Assembly: GCF_000336915.1 (NCBI RefSeq)
Contig: NZ_AOMD01000009.1
Span: 30,003-94,002, forward strand
Length of the DNA stretch: 64,000 bases
Direction of reading: 5' to 3'
Origin: Halococcus saccharolyticus DSM 5350
GTDB lineage: Archaea; Halobacteriota; Halobacteria; Halobacteriales; Halococcaceae
The notes below the pieces were generated by a model that saw only the letters and a list, made by a program, of their open reading frames with translations, searched no databases and had not been told where the DNA came from. The position numbers and the translations under genes were made by a program. This document shows, in pieces, positions 37,970 through 46,584 of this stretch (positions within the stretch are counted from its first letter, which is position 1; each line of letters begins with the position of its first letter).

Positions 37970-39646
37970 CTACCGATCGACGATCGTCGTTACTTCGCGA
38001 CCCTCAATCGACAGGGATAGCTCGACACGGTGTGCCTCGATCGGAACGTCGATCTCGCCGACCGTATCCCGTGAGAGCGGTCCGACTTCGACCGACAGCG
38101 TTCCCTCGGCGTCGCCGGCCGTCCACACGAGGTCACCCGTCGCCGGTTCGGGAGTGTCGTTCACCACGACAACGCGAGTCTCACCCGTTGTGGAATCGTC
38201 GAGAAACGCTTTCACCGGCGCGAAGGCGGTCTCGATCCGATCGATGTCGTCGTCGGCCACCGGCGGGAGCGCCGTGACGATCGGGCGGCCCGATTCCCGG
38301 AGTCGTTCGAGTGCGTGTCCGGCACGCTCGGCGCGTTCGTCCTCATCGGCATCCGTCCCAGGTATGACGTAGCGGGTGAGTGTGCCGGCGTTCAGCGGGT
38401 CGTCGGCACCGGCGTAGCCGTCGAGTACCCACGCAGTCGGGCTCGACACCTCCTCGGGGCCAGCATCGAAGCCGGGGAAGACGAAGGCAGGCACATCGTT
38501 CGGCAGCGCCTCCGCAGCCGCTGTCGCGGTCGCTGCGGGGTCGCCACCGCCGGTTGCACGCAGCACGTAGCGATCACCCTCGTCGTCGGTCGATTCGAAG
38601 CGTGCGGCGTCGTCGCGGACGCCGAACGCCACGAGGCTCGGATGGTGGCCGTACGCGCCGCCGAGAGTGCGGGCGACTCGTCGCGGCCGCTCAACGTCGA
38701 ATCCGCCGGGATCGATCGGGACGTCCTGGCAGACGAGTATCCCCGCCTCGTCGGCGGCGTCGTAGAAGGCGGGCGGTGGGACGCGCCCTACTGGACGGAC
38801 GAAGGTCGCGTTCGTCGCGAGCGCGCGCTCGACCGTTTCGGGTGTGGACGATCGCACACACAATCCCCGGATCGGAACCTGGGTGCCGTTGACGACGACT
38901 CCTTCCGAGCGGCTCTCGACCGTCCGAAAGCCAGTCGTGGCGGTGCGTTCGCACTCGCCGAGTACGGCGTGGACGGTGTAGCGGCTCTGCGCGCCGAACC
39001 CGCGTGGCCACCACCGATCGGGGTCGCGTACAGTGAGCTGGCCGCGGACGGTCACGCGCTCGCCCGCGTCGGCAGTAACGCTCACTTGGCTCAGCGCGCT
39101 CATCCCATCCGTGCCCGCTGGCCGGAGCGAGAGTTCGATTCGGTCGCGGAGGTCGGTGCCCGCGTCGATGGTGACGATCGCGTTGACGCCCGATCCGTCG
39201 TCGGTCTCGTAGTGACGGATCGTGAGGTCGGTGATGACATTCTCGGGAGTGGATTCGACGCTCGTCCGTCTGACTCCGGGGACCGTGGCCCGGCTCGTGA
39301 GCGATCCCTCGGGGTCGGCGGCCTGGTTTTCGGGAGCGCGACACTCGACGAGGAGTTCGTTCTCGGGAGCGGGCTCGAACACCGATCGGAACGGCGTGAA
39401 GGGGGTGTCATGCGTGCCATAAAACTCGCCGTTCAGCCAGATCCGTCCGCGAGGGGAGAGTCCGTGGAGTTCGAGAAGCGCACGACCCGCCCTCTCGCGC
39501 GGATCCGCGAACGACGTCCGGTAGGCGACAGCGTGCTCGCCAGCGAATCGCGACGGACGCAACGACTCGACCGAATCCCACTCGTCGGTGGTCGGTGGCC
39601 CTTCTCCCGGATCGACGGCCGCAGCCTCCCACTCCCCGAGTTCCAT
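37970..39646 (-). CDS. Glycoside hydrolase family 2-like protein, acid/base motif not found
   Basis: The 558-residue protein has the GH2 plan: a sugar-binding jelly roll (residues about 1-150, GRALLELHGLSPRGRIWLNGEFYG), an immunoglobulin-like sandwich, and a TIM-barrel part with ATNATFVRPVGRVPPPAFYDAADEAGILVCQDVP. In active GH2 enzymes HPS is soon followed by an Asn-Glu acid/base pair; here the text is HHPSLVAFGVRDDAARF and no Asn-Glu pair follows. A nucleophile Glu is also not obvious. The protein may be a binding module or have changed chemistry. ATG 39646 (MELGEWEAAAV) is taken; 39673 is possible. No signal peptide is visible. Confidence 0.7.
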   Translation of the reverse strand: MELGEWEAAAVDPGEGPPTTDEWDSVESLRPSRFAGEHAVAYRTSFADPRERAGRALLELHGLSPRGRIWLNGEFYGTHDTPFTPFRSVFEPAPENELLVECRAPENQAADPEGSLTSRATVPGVRRTSVESTPENVITDLTIRHYETDDGSGVNAIVTIDAGTDLRDRIELSLRPAGTDGMSALSQVSVTADAGERVTVRGQLTVRDPDRWWPRGFGAQSRYTVHAVLGECERTATTGFRTVESRSEGVVVNGTQVPIRGLCVRSSTPETVERALATNATFVRPVGRVPPPAFYDAADEAGILVCQDVPIDPGGFDVERPRRVARTLGGAYGHHPSLVAFGVRDDAARFESTDDEGDRYVLRATGGGDPAATATAAAEALPNDVPAFVFPGFDAGPEEVSSPTAWVLDGYAGADDPLNAGTLTRYVIPGTDADEDERAERAGHALERLRESGRPIVTALPPVADDDIDRIETAFAPVKAFLDDSTTGETRVVVVNDTPEPATGDLVWTAGDAEGTLSVEVGPLSRDTVGEIDVPIEAHRVELSLSIEGREVTTIVDR

Positions 39647-39750
39647 GCTTCGAGACCGGCACGCTGCGTCCATAGCCCTTACGTTGGGTTCTTTCACTTT
39701 CACTCCGGAGATGGCATCGGTTGATACCTGTCGGGGACTGTCCAACAACC

Positions 39751-39909
39751 ATGTTCGAGGAACTCGCCGCGACGTGCGAGGCGACCGAGTGCAACCGCGA
39801 GCTTCCGGATGAGCCTGCACTCGTCTTCCGAGACTCGGCGGGAGAGCGCCGCGCCTACGAGTGTCCGTGCGGCGCGGTCACCGTGACAGTCGCGAAGGCA
39901 CACGCCTAA
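39751..39909 (+). CDS. Small Cys-rich zinc-binding protein
   Basis: A 52-residue protein with Cys in CEATEC and in ECPCGAV, enough for one zinc site. It is acidic (FEELAATCEATECNRELPDEP) and typical of haloarchaeal mini-proteins of this type. The ATG at 39751 follows directly on a short AT-containing gap, and the gene precedes the DUF371 gene by 25 bases, so the two may be co-transcribed. The function is unknown. Confidence 0.7.
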   Translation: MFEELAATCEATECNRELPDEPALVFRDSAGERRAYECPCGAVTVTVAKAHA

Positions 39910-39934
39910 CCGGCGACGGAGCCGACGGGAGCGC

Positions 39935-40348
39935 ATGGAAGAAGTCGTCCACGCGCGCGGTCACGAACACGTCACCGCCCAGCATGCGAGCACGCTCGAA
40001 CTCACGAGCGACGACTACCTCACCCCGGCTGGCGACTGCATCATCGGGATCGAGGCCGATCGCACACCCGCCGATTTCGATCGAGGTTTCGTTGCGGCCT
40101 GTCGCGACGCCGACGCAACGATCACGGCGACGTTCGAGGCGGACGATCACACCGAAACAGTCAGCGGCCGCGGACACCCGGATCTGGAATTCGCGAACGA
40201 TAGGAGTCTGGTCTGTCGGACGAGCGAGTACGTCGACGATCGGACGGTGATGGTGGAGGGGGACGCGGCGGCCGCCGACCTCGATCGGGAGTTCGTGGCG
40301 GCGCTCGCCGAGGGTGCGGACCTTCGAGCGGTCTTCCGGGTCGAATAG
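39935..40348 (+). CDS. DUF371 family protein
   Basis: The 137-residue protein matches the archaeal DUF371 family: EVVHARGHEHVTAQHASTLELT at the start, TPAGDCIIGIEADRTPADF in the middle and the end RTSEYVDDRTVMVEGDAAAADL. It is a compact alpha/beta protein conserved across archaea with no known biochemical activity. It is preceded by a small zinc protein and followed, 30 bases on, by the endonuclease III gene on the same strand. Confidence 0.87.
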   Translation: MEEVVHARGHEHVTAQHASTLELTSDDYLTPAGDCIIGIEADRTPADFDRGFVAACRDADATITATFEADDHTETVSGRGHPDLEFANDRSLVCRTSEYVDDRTVMVEGDAAAADLDREFVAALAEGADLRAVFRVE

Positions 40349-40378
40349 GGTTTTGTGGCCGGCGGCCATTCCACAGCC

Positions 40379-41197
40379 ATGAGCGACGACGGGGAACCGC
40401 CCGAGAACATCAGCGGCGGCCCTGACGGCGGCGGGCTCGAAACGGCGTTCGAGGAACGCGCAGCCGACACGCGCGCCGAGGCCGTCGTGGACCGTCTCGG
40501 GGAGCTGTACTGGCAGAAGACCTACGGCGGTCAGGATGCCTTCGAGTGTCTCGTGCGCACGATCCTAAGCCAAAACACCTCGGACAAGGCGAGCCAGCCC
40601 GCCCACGATGACCTGATGGATCGGTACGGCGACCGCGTGGACGGCGATCTCGCCGCTGCGCTCGCCAACGACGACCAGCCCACGCTCGCCGAGACCATCC
40701 AGTCAGCGGGTCTCTACAACCAGAAATCGGCGACGATGATCGCCATCGCCGAGCGGGTGGTCGACGAGTACGGGAGTGCAGCCGAGTTCGACGCGTTCGT
40801 CACCGAGAAGGACCCGGAAACGGTGCGCGATGCGCTGCTCGATTTTTCGGGTGTCGGACCCAAAACCGCCGACTGCGTGCTCCTCTTTTCGGGCGGGCGC
40901 GAGGGCGTCTTCCCGGTCGATACCCACGTCCACCGCATCTACCGCCGGCTCGGGATCGCGCCATCCGACGCCGACCACGAGGAAGTCAGGACAGTCGTGG
41001 AAGACCAGGTGCCGGCGGCAAAATGCGGGTTCGGCCACACTGCCTCGATCCAGTTCGGGCGGGAGTACTGCTCGGCGCGCAAGCCAGCGTGTCTCGACGA
41101 TCCCGATGCCTGTCCGATGGCGGATCTCTGCGACCAGGTCGGCGTCTACCCCGAGACGGGCGAGGTGGTCGATCCCGCCGACGCGCCGGCGGAGTAG
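40379..41197 (+). CDS. nth: Endonuclease III (DNA glycosylase/AP lyase)
   Basis: The 272-residue enzyme excises oxidised pyrimidines. The helix-hairpin-helix GVGPKTADCVLLF carries the catalytic Lys, and FPVDTHVHRIYRRLG the catalytic Asp. The [4Fe-4S] cluster motif is C-x6-C-x6-C-x5-C (YCSARKPAC...ACPMADLC), with four extra residues between the second and third Cys compared with C-x6-C-x2-C-x5-C. The N-terminus has a disordered acidic extension of about 30 residues. ATG 40379 lies directly after the short gap; a start at 40355 is in frame but less likely. It is followed by dsbB on the opposite strand. Confidence 0.92.
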   Translation: MSDDGEPPENISGGPDGGGLETAFEERAADTRAEAVVDRLGELYWQKTYGGQDAFECLVRTILSQNTSDKASQPAHDDLMDRYGDRVDGDLAAALANDDQPTLAETIQSAGLYNQKSATMIAIAERVVDEYGSAAEFDAFVTEKDPETVRDALLDFSGVGPKTADCVLLFSGGREGVFPVDTHVHRIYRRLGIAPSDADHEEVRTVVEDQVPAAKCGFGHTASIQFGREYCSARKPACLDDPDACPMADLCDQVGVYPETGEVVDPADAPAE

Positions 41198-41200
41198 GGA

Positions 41201-41599
41201 TCACCGGCGAACGGCGACAACCAGCGCGAGCGAAACGAGGACGAACGCGATCAGCGAGAGGTTTGGCACTGTCAGGCCGAGGATTTGGTACTGGACGGTT
41301 CCGCAGCTTCCGACCGAGCAGGTCGCGGAGTCGGCCGTGGCCTGAAACCACGAGTGGTAGGCGGCGACGCCGGACCCGAGGACTGACAGCGGCAGCGCGG
41401 TGCGGACGACGCCGGGGCGGTTTTCGAGCGCGGCCACGCCGAGGATCACAGTCAGAGGGTACATCAGGATGCGCTGGTACCAGCAGAGTTCGCAGGGGAT
41501 CAGCCCGAGGCCGAGGCTGAAATAGAGGCTCCAGGCTGTGGCGACAACCGCGACGAGCGTGGCGGCCGCAAGCCAGAGTCGGGAACCGATAGAGCGCAT
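41201..41599 (-). CDS. Disulfide bond formation protein DsbB/BdbC-like
   Basis: The 132-residue protein has four membrane helices. The first periplasmic-side loop holds IPCELCWYQRILMYP, the quinone-linked CxxC of DsbB, and a second loop has the ATCSVGSCG pair that relays to the thioredoxin-like partner. This matches BdbC/DsbB proteins, which reoxidise extracellular disulfide enzymes using quinone. No DsbA partner is seen in the window. The ATG at 41599 gives MRSIGSRLWLA. It is convergent with the endonuclease III gene, stops nearly touching. Confidence 0.88.
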   Translation of the reverse strand: MRSIGSRLWLAAATLVAVVATAWSLYFSLGLGLIPCELCWYQRILMYPLTVILGVAALENRPGVVRTALPLSVLGSGVAAYHSWFQATADSATCSVGSCGTVQYQILGLTVPNLSLIAFVLVSLALVVAVRR

Positions 41600-41639
41600 C
41601 TGTTGGTCGCTCGTACATGAGGAACGTAGTGGTTGCGGT

Positions 41640-42050
41640 ACTGGTCGGGTGTTGCCCGCGGTGGGACGCCACGCGCTCGGTTCCTGCCGAGCGCACGGGG
41701 GAGGAACGGAGCTGCCAGCGCGTGCCGCCACGAGGCGCTACGCGCCTCGGCCCGTGTGAACGGGCGGCTTCGCCGCCCGTGAACAGAGGCTACGCGCCCA
41801 GCGCGCGCAATGCGTTGCGGAGGCTGCCTGGTGTCCTGCCGAACGAAGTGAGGCAGGGCTCGGGAGAGCTTTGCTCTCCCGGTGGACATGAAAAGGGCGA
41901 GGCGCGCCGCCAAGGCGCGCCGTCGTTCCGCTTCGTCTGCTCGCGGGCCGAAGGCCCGCTCGCATGGTCCGAGGGACGCGGAGCGTCCCTCGCTACTCCA
42001 CGACGAGCCTCACACTCGCTGCGCTCGCGTGAGACGCCGAGGGCTTTCGG
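41640..42050. repeat. Array of short hairpins with three-base loops
   Basis: This 400-base gene-free stretch between dsbB and the next gene holds at least five perfect stem-loops of 7-9 bp with three-base loops: stems at 41731-41749 (loop TAC), 41761-41779 (TTC), 41861-41881 (TTT), 41943-41959 (GAA) and 41971-41991 (GGA). A sixth, at 41673-41694, has a six-base loop, and GGCGCGCC occurs at both 41901-41908 and 41914-41921. The sequences differ but the architecture repeats. Open frames across it are artefacts of the palindromes. Function is unknown. Confidence 0.75.
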
Positions 42051-42053
42051 CTT

Positions 42054-42383
42054 TCAGTATTGGTACCGCTGGACGTCGTCTTGAGCCTGGTCCGAGAGCC
42101 CGACATCGCCGGTCATTTCGTCGTACGTCATCCCCGAGAGATACTCGTCGTAGGTGACGTCGTAGCCGCTCCGGAGGTGGAAATCGAGCCGACCGGTCTC
42201 GACGGTGGCCTGGAAGAACTGATGGACCGCCCGGCGGAGGAGTTCGTCGGCGTCGTCGAGGTCGAGCGCACTCTGGAGGAGAGCGAGCTCGTTGCGGGTT
42301 TCGCGGTCGAGACGTAGGGTCGTCTCGTCGCCGAGATCATCGTAGCGCGATTCGATCTCTTCGGTGAGGTCGTCGAGACTCAT
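42054..42383 (-). CDS. Conserved small haloarchaeal protein, ribbon-helix-helix-like
   Basis: The 109-residue acidic protein has a strand-helix start (DETTLRLDRETRNELALLQSALDLDDADELLRRAVHQFF, about 19-57) with the spacing of a ribbon-helix-helix fold, followed by an extended conserved part ending DVQRYQY. DNA binding is therefore possible but not proven. The ATG at 42383 faces the MutY gene start; the 94-base gap must hold both promoters. Its end abuts the hairpin array. Confidence 0.6.
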   Translation of the reverse strand: MSLDDLTEEIESRYDDLGDETTLRLDRETRNELALLQSALDLDDADELLRRAVHQFFQATVETGRLDFHLRSGYDVTYDEYLSGMTYDEMTGDVGLSDQAQDDVQRYQY

Positions 42384-42477
42384 GCGCCGGGATGAGCGTC
42401 GACTCGGGAAACCGCTTTCGGCTCCACGGCTGGCGAGGACCGCCACGCGTATCCCGAGCGCAGGACTACCGCGTTTG

Positions 42478-43395
42478 ATGAGCGAGTCCGCGTTCTCGCC
42501 CCCCGACGATCCCGCTGCGGTCCGCCGGGCCCTCGTCGAGTGGTACGAGAACGATCATCGATCGTTTCCGTGGCGCGAGACCACCGACCCCTACGAAATC
42601 CTGGTCTCGGAGGTGATGAGCCAACAAACACAGCTCGATCGTGTGGTCGACGCGTTCGCGGATTTCGTCGAGCGATGGCCCGACACGCCAGCGCTCGCGG
42701 CTGCCGATCGGGCCGACGTAGTGAGTTTCTGGAGCGATCACAGCCTCGGGTACAACAACCGGGCGCAGTATCTCCACGAGGCCGCCGACCAAGTGGAAGG
42801 GGAGTTCGACGGGGAGTTTCCCGAGACGCCAGATGCACTTCAGGAGCTCCAGGGCGTCGGCCCGTACACCGCGAACGCGGTGGCGAGCTTCGCGTTCAAC
42901 GAGGGGAACGCGGTGGTCGATACCAACGTCAAACGTGTTCTCTACCGGGCGTTCGACGTGCCGGACGACGATGCGGCGTTCGAAGAGACGGCCGACGAAC
43001 TGATGCCCGCCGGCGAGTCGCGGGTCTGGAACAACGCGATCATGGAACTCGGCGGGGTCGCGTGTACGAAGACACCGTCGTGCGACGGGTCCGAATGTCC
43101 CTGGCGCACGTGGTGTGACGCCTACGCGACCGGCGATTTCTCCGCGCCAGACGTCCCCACTCAGTCGCCGTTTGAGGGAAGCCGCCGGCAGTTCCGTGGG
43201 CGCGTCGTGCGCGTGCTCGGCGAGTACGACGAACTCGCGCTCGACGATCTCGGCCCCCGCGTTCGGGTCGATTACTCACCGGATGGCGAGCACGGCCGCG
43301 AGTGGCTCCGAGGACTCGTCTCCGACCTCGCCGACGACGGACTGGTCGCGGTCGAGGACCGCGATGACGATACTGTCGTCCGGCTGTCTCGGTGA
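42478..43395 (+). CDS. mutY: A/G-specific adenine glycosylase MutY
   Basis: The 305-residue enzyme removes adenine mispaired with 8-oxoguanine. Catalytic Glu lies in ILVSEVMSQQTQLDRV (about residue 45), the helix-hairpin-helix is LQGVGPYTANAVASFAF and the Asp is in VVDTNVKR. The iron-sulfur Cys set follows (CTKTPSCDGSECPWRTWC). The C-terminal 80 residues (SRRQFRGRVVRVLGEYDEL...) form a short domain different from the NUDIX-like domain of bacterial MutY. The ATG at 42478 is favoured because the preceding frame is poor and a promoter gap lies before it. Confidence 0.92.
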   Translation: MSESAFSPPDDPAAVRRALVEWYENDHRSFPWRETTDPYEILVSEVMSQQTQLDRVVDAFADFVERWPDTPALAAADRADVVSFWSDHSLGYNNRAQYLHEAADQVEGEFDGEFPETPDALQELQGVGPYTANAVASFAFNEGNAVVDTNVKRVLYRAFDVPDDDAAFEETADELMPAGESRVWNNAIMELGGVACTKTPSCDGSECPWRTWCDAYATGDFSAPDVPTQSPFEGSRRQFRGRVVRVLGEYDELALDDLGPRVRVDYSPDGEHGREWLRGLVSDLADDGLVAVEDRDDDTVVRLSR

Positions 43396-43444
43396 TCCCG
43401 TTCGGCGACTGGGCGTTTGCGGATCGGCTGACGCCCCGCGGCGA

Positions 43445-44659
43445 TCACGCCCCTTGCTGTGCCGACCGCCGACCGGTCGGGAACCCGATCGTGAGGTGGA
43501 TGGCCGTCAGGAGCGCGGCGAGCACCAGTACCCCGACCGCGAACGTCCGGAAGATCGCGGTGTAGCCGTACCCCACATCGATCAGCGTGCCGACGACGAC
43601 GCTCCCGAGCGCGTTGAGGAGCATGATCCCCGCGCTGAACACGGCGTAGGCGCTCGCTCGGTGGGCATCCGGCAGCGAGTCGAGAACGTAGGTGTCCATC
43701 GTGGGGAAGAGGCCGTGAATCACGAACCCGAGCGCGGCGCTCGTGGCGACGAGGCCGTAGAGTCCCGAGGCGAGCGTGAGTGCGAGCAGACAGCCGGCGA
43801 ACCCGCCGACGATCCCGAGTAGCAGCGGAATGTATGGCATACGATCGGCGAGACGTCCGGCAATCGCGAACGCGGGGACGCCGGCGGCGAAAACCACCGT
43901 AAGCAGTTCGCGCGCAGTGCTTGCCGTGATCGGCTTGGTCGTGACGAGATACGAGACGTAGAAGTTGAACAGCCCGTTCCACGCGAGGCCGGCGAGGCCG
44001 GCGAATGCGACCCCACTCAGGATGACGGGCCACTGTCGACGGGCTGCGCCGAGGAAATCCCGATCGAGTTCCTCGCCGGGCGGGAAGGTCGTGGTTCGGG
44101 CGATCGCTCCGAACGCAACGGTCGCCACGACTGCGAACACGCTGATGAGACCGAACGCGAGCCGCCATCCCTCGACCAACAGGAGCTCGGACCCCTCGAT
44201 CCAGAGGACACCGGTGATGAAAAGCGGCGCGCCAGCCGCGGCAAGCTGGCTCGCGGTCCCGTGGATGCCGACGGCACGTCCGATCGCTCCGGGGAACAGG
44301 TCGCTCAGCAGTGGTTTCGCCGCGATGAAGTACACACCGCTCGACAGTCCCATCAGGAACGCGCTCGCCCAGAGCACTGGTAGGGAAGTGGCGGTCGCGG
44401 CGAGCAGCGGCGCGGCCGCGAGGATGGTCCCGGCTGCGAGGATCACGGCGTAGCGTGGAACCAGCGTGAGCAGGTAGCCCGTCGGCAGCCGCGGCAGCGC
44501 GCTGCCGAGCCACGCGAGCGTCGCCAGCAGGCCGATCGCCGCTGCCGACGCCCCGAACGCGGATCGGATCGGTTCCAGCAGCGGTGCGAAGACGACTCGC
44601 GCGAGGTTGACCAACAGCACCATCGTACACATCGAGCCGAACAGCTGCTGGCGTGACAC
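43445..44659 (-). CDS. Major facilitator superfamily transporter
   Basis: The 404-residue protein has 12 membrane helices with the MFS loop between helices 2 and 3 (LPRLPTGYLLTLVPRY) and a matching one in the second half (GRLADRMPYIPLLL). Small-residue-rich helices and a central loop (TTFPPGEELDRDFLGAARRQWP) are typical. Related haloarchaeal proteins fall in the CynX/NimT-like group, but no substrate can be assigned. It is divergent from the FMN reductase gene with a gap of 136 bases. Confidence 0.87.
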   Translation of the reverse strand: MSRQQLFGSMCTMVLLVNLARVVFAPLLEPIRSAFGASAAAIGLLATLAWLGSALPRLPTGYLLTLVPRYAVILAAGTILAAAPLLAATATSLPVLWASAFLMGLSSGVYFIAAKPLLSDLFPGAIGRAVGIHGTASQLAAAGAPLFITGVLWIEGSELLLVEGWRLAFGLISVFAVVATVAFGAIARTTTFPPGEELDRDFLGAARRQWPVILSGVAFAGLAGLAWNGLFNFYVSYLVTTKPITASTARELLTVVFAAGVPAFAIAGRLADRMPYIPLLLGIVGGFAGCLLALTLASGLYGLVATSAALGFVIHGLFPTMDTYVLDSLPDAHRASAYAVFSAGIMLLNALGSVVVGTLIDVGYGYTAIFRTFAVGVLVLAALLTAIHLTIGFPTGRRSAQQGA

Positions 44660-44795
44660 TATCGGGCGGACGGCCTATGAGGAATCAAGCCTTTGCGAAG
44701 CGGCAATCCCGCGGCCGGTGGACGAGGCTACCGGAAAATCGGCGTGTTCCGGCCGGAATCGCTGGTGCTTTGGGGAGCGATGTTCTCGAACCGGT

Positions 44796-45377
44796 ATGCC
44801 AGACCGACCCCACGTCGTCGCGCTCGTCGGGAGTCTGCGCGACGGTAGCTATACTCGGATCGCCCTCCAGCACGCACTCGACGAGGCCGAAGAACGCGGC
44901 GCGAGTACGGACTTGATCGACCTCCGCCACCTCGACCTCGCGGTGTTCGACGCCGACGCGCGCGAGGTCGGCGACGCGCTCGCGCTCAAGCGCCGCATCC
45001 GGCGGGCCGACAGCGTTCTCCTCGGGACGCCATCCTATCACGGCTCGTACTCCTCGATCCTGAAGACCGCGCTCGATTACTGCGGGTTCGACGAGTTCGA
45101 GAACACCACCGTCGGCCTGTTGTCGGTCTCCGGTGGCGCGTTCCCGATCACCCCGCTCGATCACCTCCGATCGGTCGCCCGCGCGCTCAACGCGTGGGTC
45201 ATCCCACATCAGGCCGCCATCCCGAAAGCAAGCGGAAAGTTCGCGGACGGCGAACTCACTGACGAGAGTTCGCGCGAGCGCGTGGCGACGCTGGGCCAGC
45301 GGGCTGTCGAGTACGCCACCATCGAACCCGATCCACCCTGTCTCGAAAGCACCGAGAACGTTGGCGCGGATGACTGA
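44796..45377 (+). CDS. NADPH-dependent FMN reductase family protein
   Basis: The 193-residue flavodoxin-fold protein has the flavin phosphate loop VALVGSLRDGSYTRIAL, GTPSYHGSYSSILKTALDY for the flavin ring, and LLSVSGGAFP. These are the features of the SsuE/ArsH-like family that reduces FMN or quinones with NADPH. ATG 44796 follows the divergent gap shared with the transporter. The long frame upstream is antisense to the transporter start and is not coding. It could supply reduced flavin or protect against quinone stress. Confidence 0.88.
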   Translation: MPDRPHVVALVGSLRDGSYTRIALQHALDEAEERGASTDLIDLRHLDLAVFDADAREVGDALALKRRIRRADSVLLGTPSYHGSYSSILKTALDYCGFDEFENTTVGLLSVSGGAFPITPLDHLRSVARALNAWVIPHQAAIPKASGKFADGELTDESSRERVATLGQRAVEYATIEPDPPCLESTENVGADD

Positions 45378-45399
45378 CCGCAGGACAGTGTCGCATCGA

Positions 45400-45520
45400 G
45401 CAGCGTTCTAGGTCGTGTTCTACCCACTCGGGAGTATCCGGATACGGCTCCTGCTCGGCCGCCCAGTTCCGAAACAGTCCCCACCGCTGGGAGAGTGAGC
45501 GGGCGAAAGAACCCAGAGCC
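45400..45520 (-). pseudogene. Possible gene remnant
   Basis: A minus-strand frame between the FMN reductase and the methyltransferase reads like a protein end (SLSQRWGLFRNWAAEQEPY, then PDTPEWVEHDLERC), rich in Trp and acidic residues. It has no start codon and no stop where expected, and runs antisense into the reductase gene. It may be the decayed tail of a gene brought in with the neighbouring low-GC methyltransferase. No family is recognised. Confidence 0.3.
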
Positions 45521-45551
45521 TGTGGTCCTGCGACGGCGTGGGTAGCGGAAA

Positions 45552-46313
45552 TCAGGAAGGAAGATCTCCGCCGTGTTCTGACTGTTTTTCGTATACGTAG
45601 AAATCAGAGACACGCGCTTCGTACTCGTTTTCTACTTTCTCGATCAAGTCGAAATTCGGGAAGTTTTCGACCACGTAGTCCGTAAAACGCCGATGTCTGA
45701 CGTGCAGTTCAGGTGTTGGCTCCTCGCAGTTGCTTGAAAATATTATCACATACTTGGTTGACGCGCCGAACATATCGTGCATGGTCTTCTCGAAGATCGC
45801 ATCGTCCACTAAATGAAAGACCATCTCCAGCGAGAGGACCAGTTCGGCCTCGAGTGCACCTCTGTTCAGAAAGTGCGGTGGATCGTACAGGAAGAAACTC
45901 TTCGTCTCGTCGTTTGCGAACCGACGTGAACACGCCCGGATCGCCGATTTCGATATTTCGAGTCCGACGTAAGAAGGATACTCGGCCAACTCTACTTGGA
46001 CACCATCTCCACATCCGAACTCCAGAACGGATGTGATGTCGTTCCGATCGACGAACGTATTGAGGAAATCGGCTTTAAACTGCCTGTGTCCGCCTCGTGA
46101 ACCGGGACCTGCGTCACGGTCATCTGCGTATCGTTGTTCCCAGTACTCGATCGGATCGAACAAGCGGTAGTAGAGGCTCCTCGTTCGTTCGTTTCGTTCC
46201 AAGAGAGAAAGGACTCTCCACTTCAGAAAGGTGGTTGTCCGGTTCATCAGTCCACATGGGCCTTCCGTCATGACGACCTCTATGGCCCTCCGGACGAGTG
46301 TCAACCTGCTCAT
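45552..46313 (-). CDS. Class I SAM-dependent methyltransferase, low-GC
   Basis: The 253-residue cytoplasmic enzyme has the SAM motif SVLEFGCGDGVQ (about residues 94-105), followed by VGLEISKSAIRAC, then LVLSLEMVFHLVDDAIFEKTM, the order of small-molecule methyltransferases of the NodS/TehB sort. The first 60 residues (LKWRVLSLLERNERTRSLYYRLFDPIEYWEQRY) form an extra helical head. The protein has more Lys, Asn, Ile and Phe than its neighbours and the DNA is visibly poorer in GC, so it was probably acquired. Such genes often sit in glycan clusters, but no glycosyltransferase is nearby. The substrate is unknown. Confidence 0.8.
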   Translation of the reverse strand: MSRLTLVRRAIEVVMTEGPCGLMNRTTTFLKWRVLSLLERNERTRSLYYRLFDPIEYWEQRYADDRDAGPGSRGGHRQFKADFLNTFVDRNDITSVLEFGCGDGVQVELAEYPSYVGLEISKSAIRACSRRFANDETKSFFLYDPPHFLNRGALEAELVLSLEMVFHLVDDAIFEKTMHDMFGASTKYVIIFSSNCEEPTPELHVRHRRFTDYVVENFPNFDLIEKVENEYEARVSDFYVYEKQSEHGGDLPS

Positions 46314-46584
46314 GGAGCGTGTTCGGTAGAGGAATCATGAACGTTTCCACAGTCTACTTTGGTTGACTGATTGCAATAAACGCCCTCACGTCGTGATCAA
46401 TCAGCGGGTGGAATCCTGTCTCACCCCGTCAGCAGCCGTTTCAGAATTTACAGCATGGTGCTTCGATGGGGGTCGACGCGATTTCGCGACGATTCGGTCC
46501 GGGAACGACAACCGAAAAAACTGCGACACTACCGGCCACTAGCGTGTCGAAACCGGGATAGGGACTGCCCCGCTACCGCCGACA

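Noticed and set aside
41640..42050. Possible CRISPR array or tRNA cluster
   Set aside because: The hairpins differ in sequence and have no regular spacing or identical repeats, and no tRNA T-arm or acceptor pairing was found.
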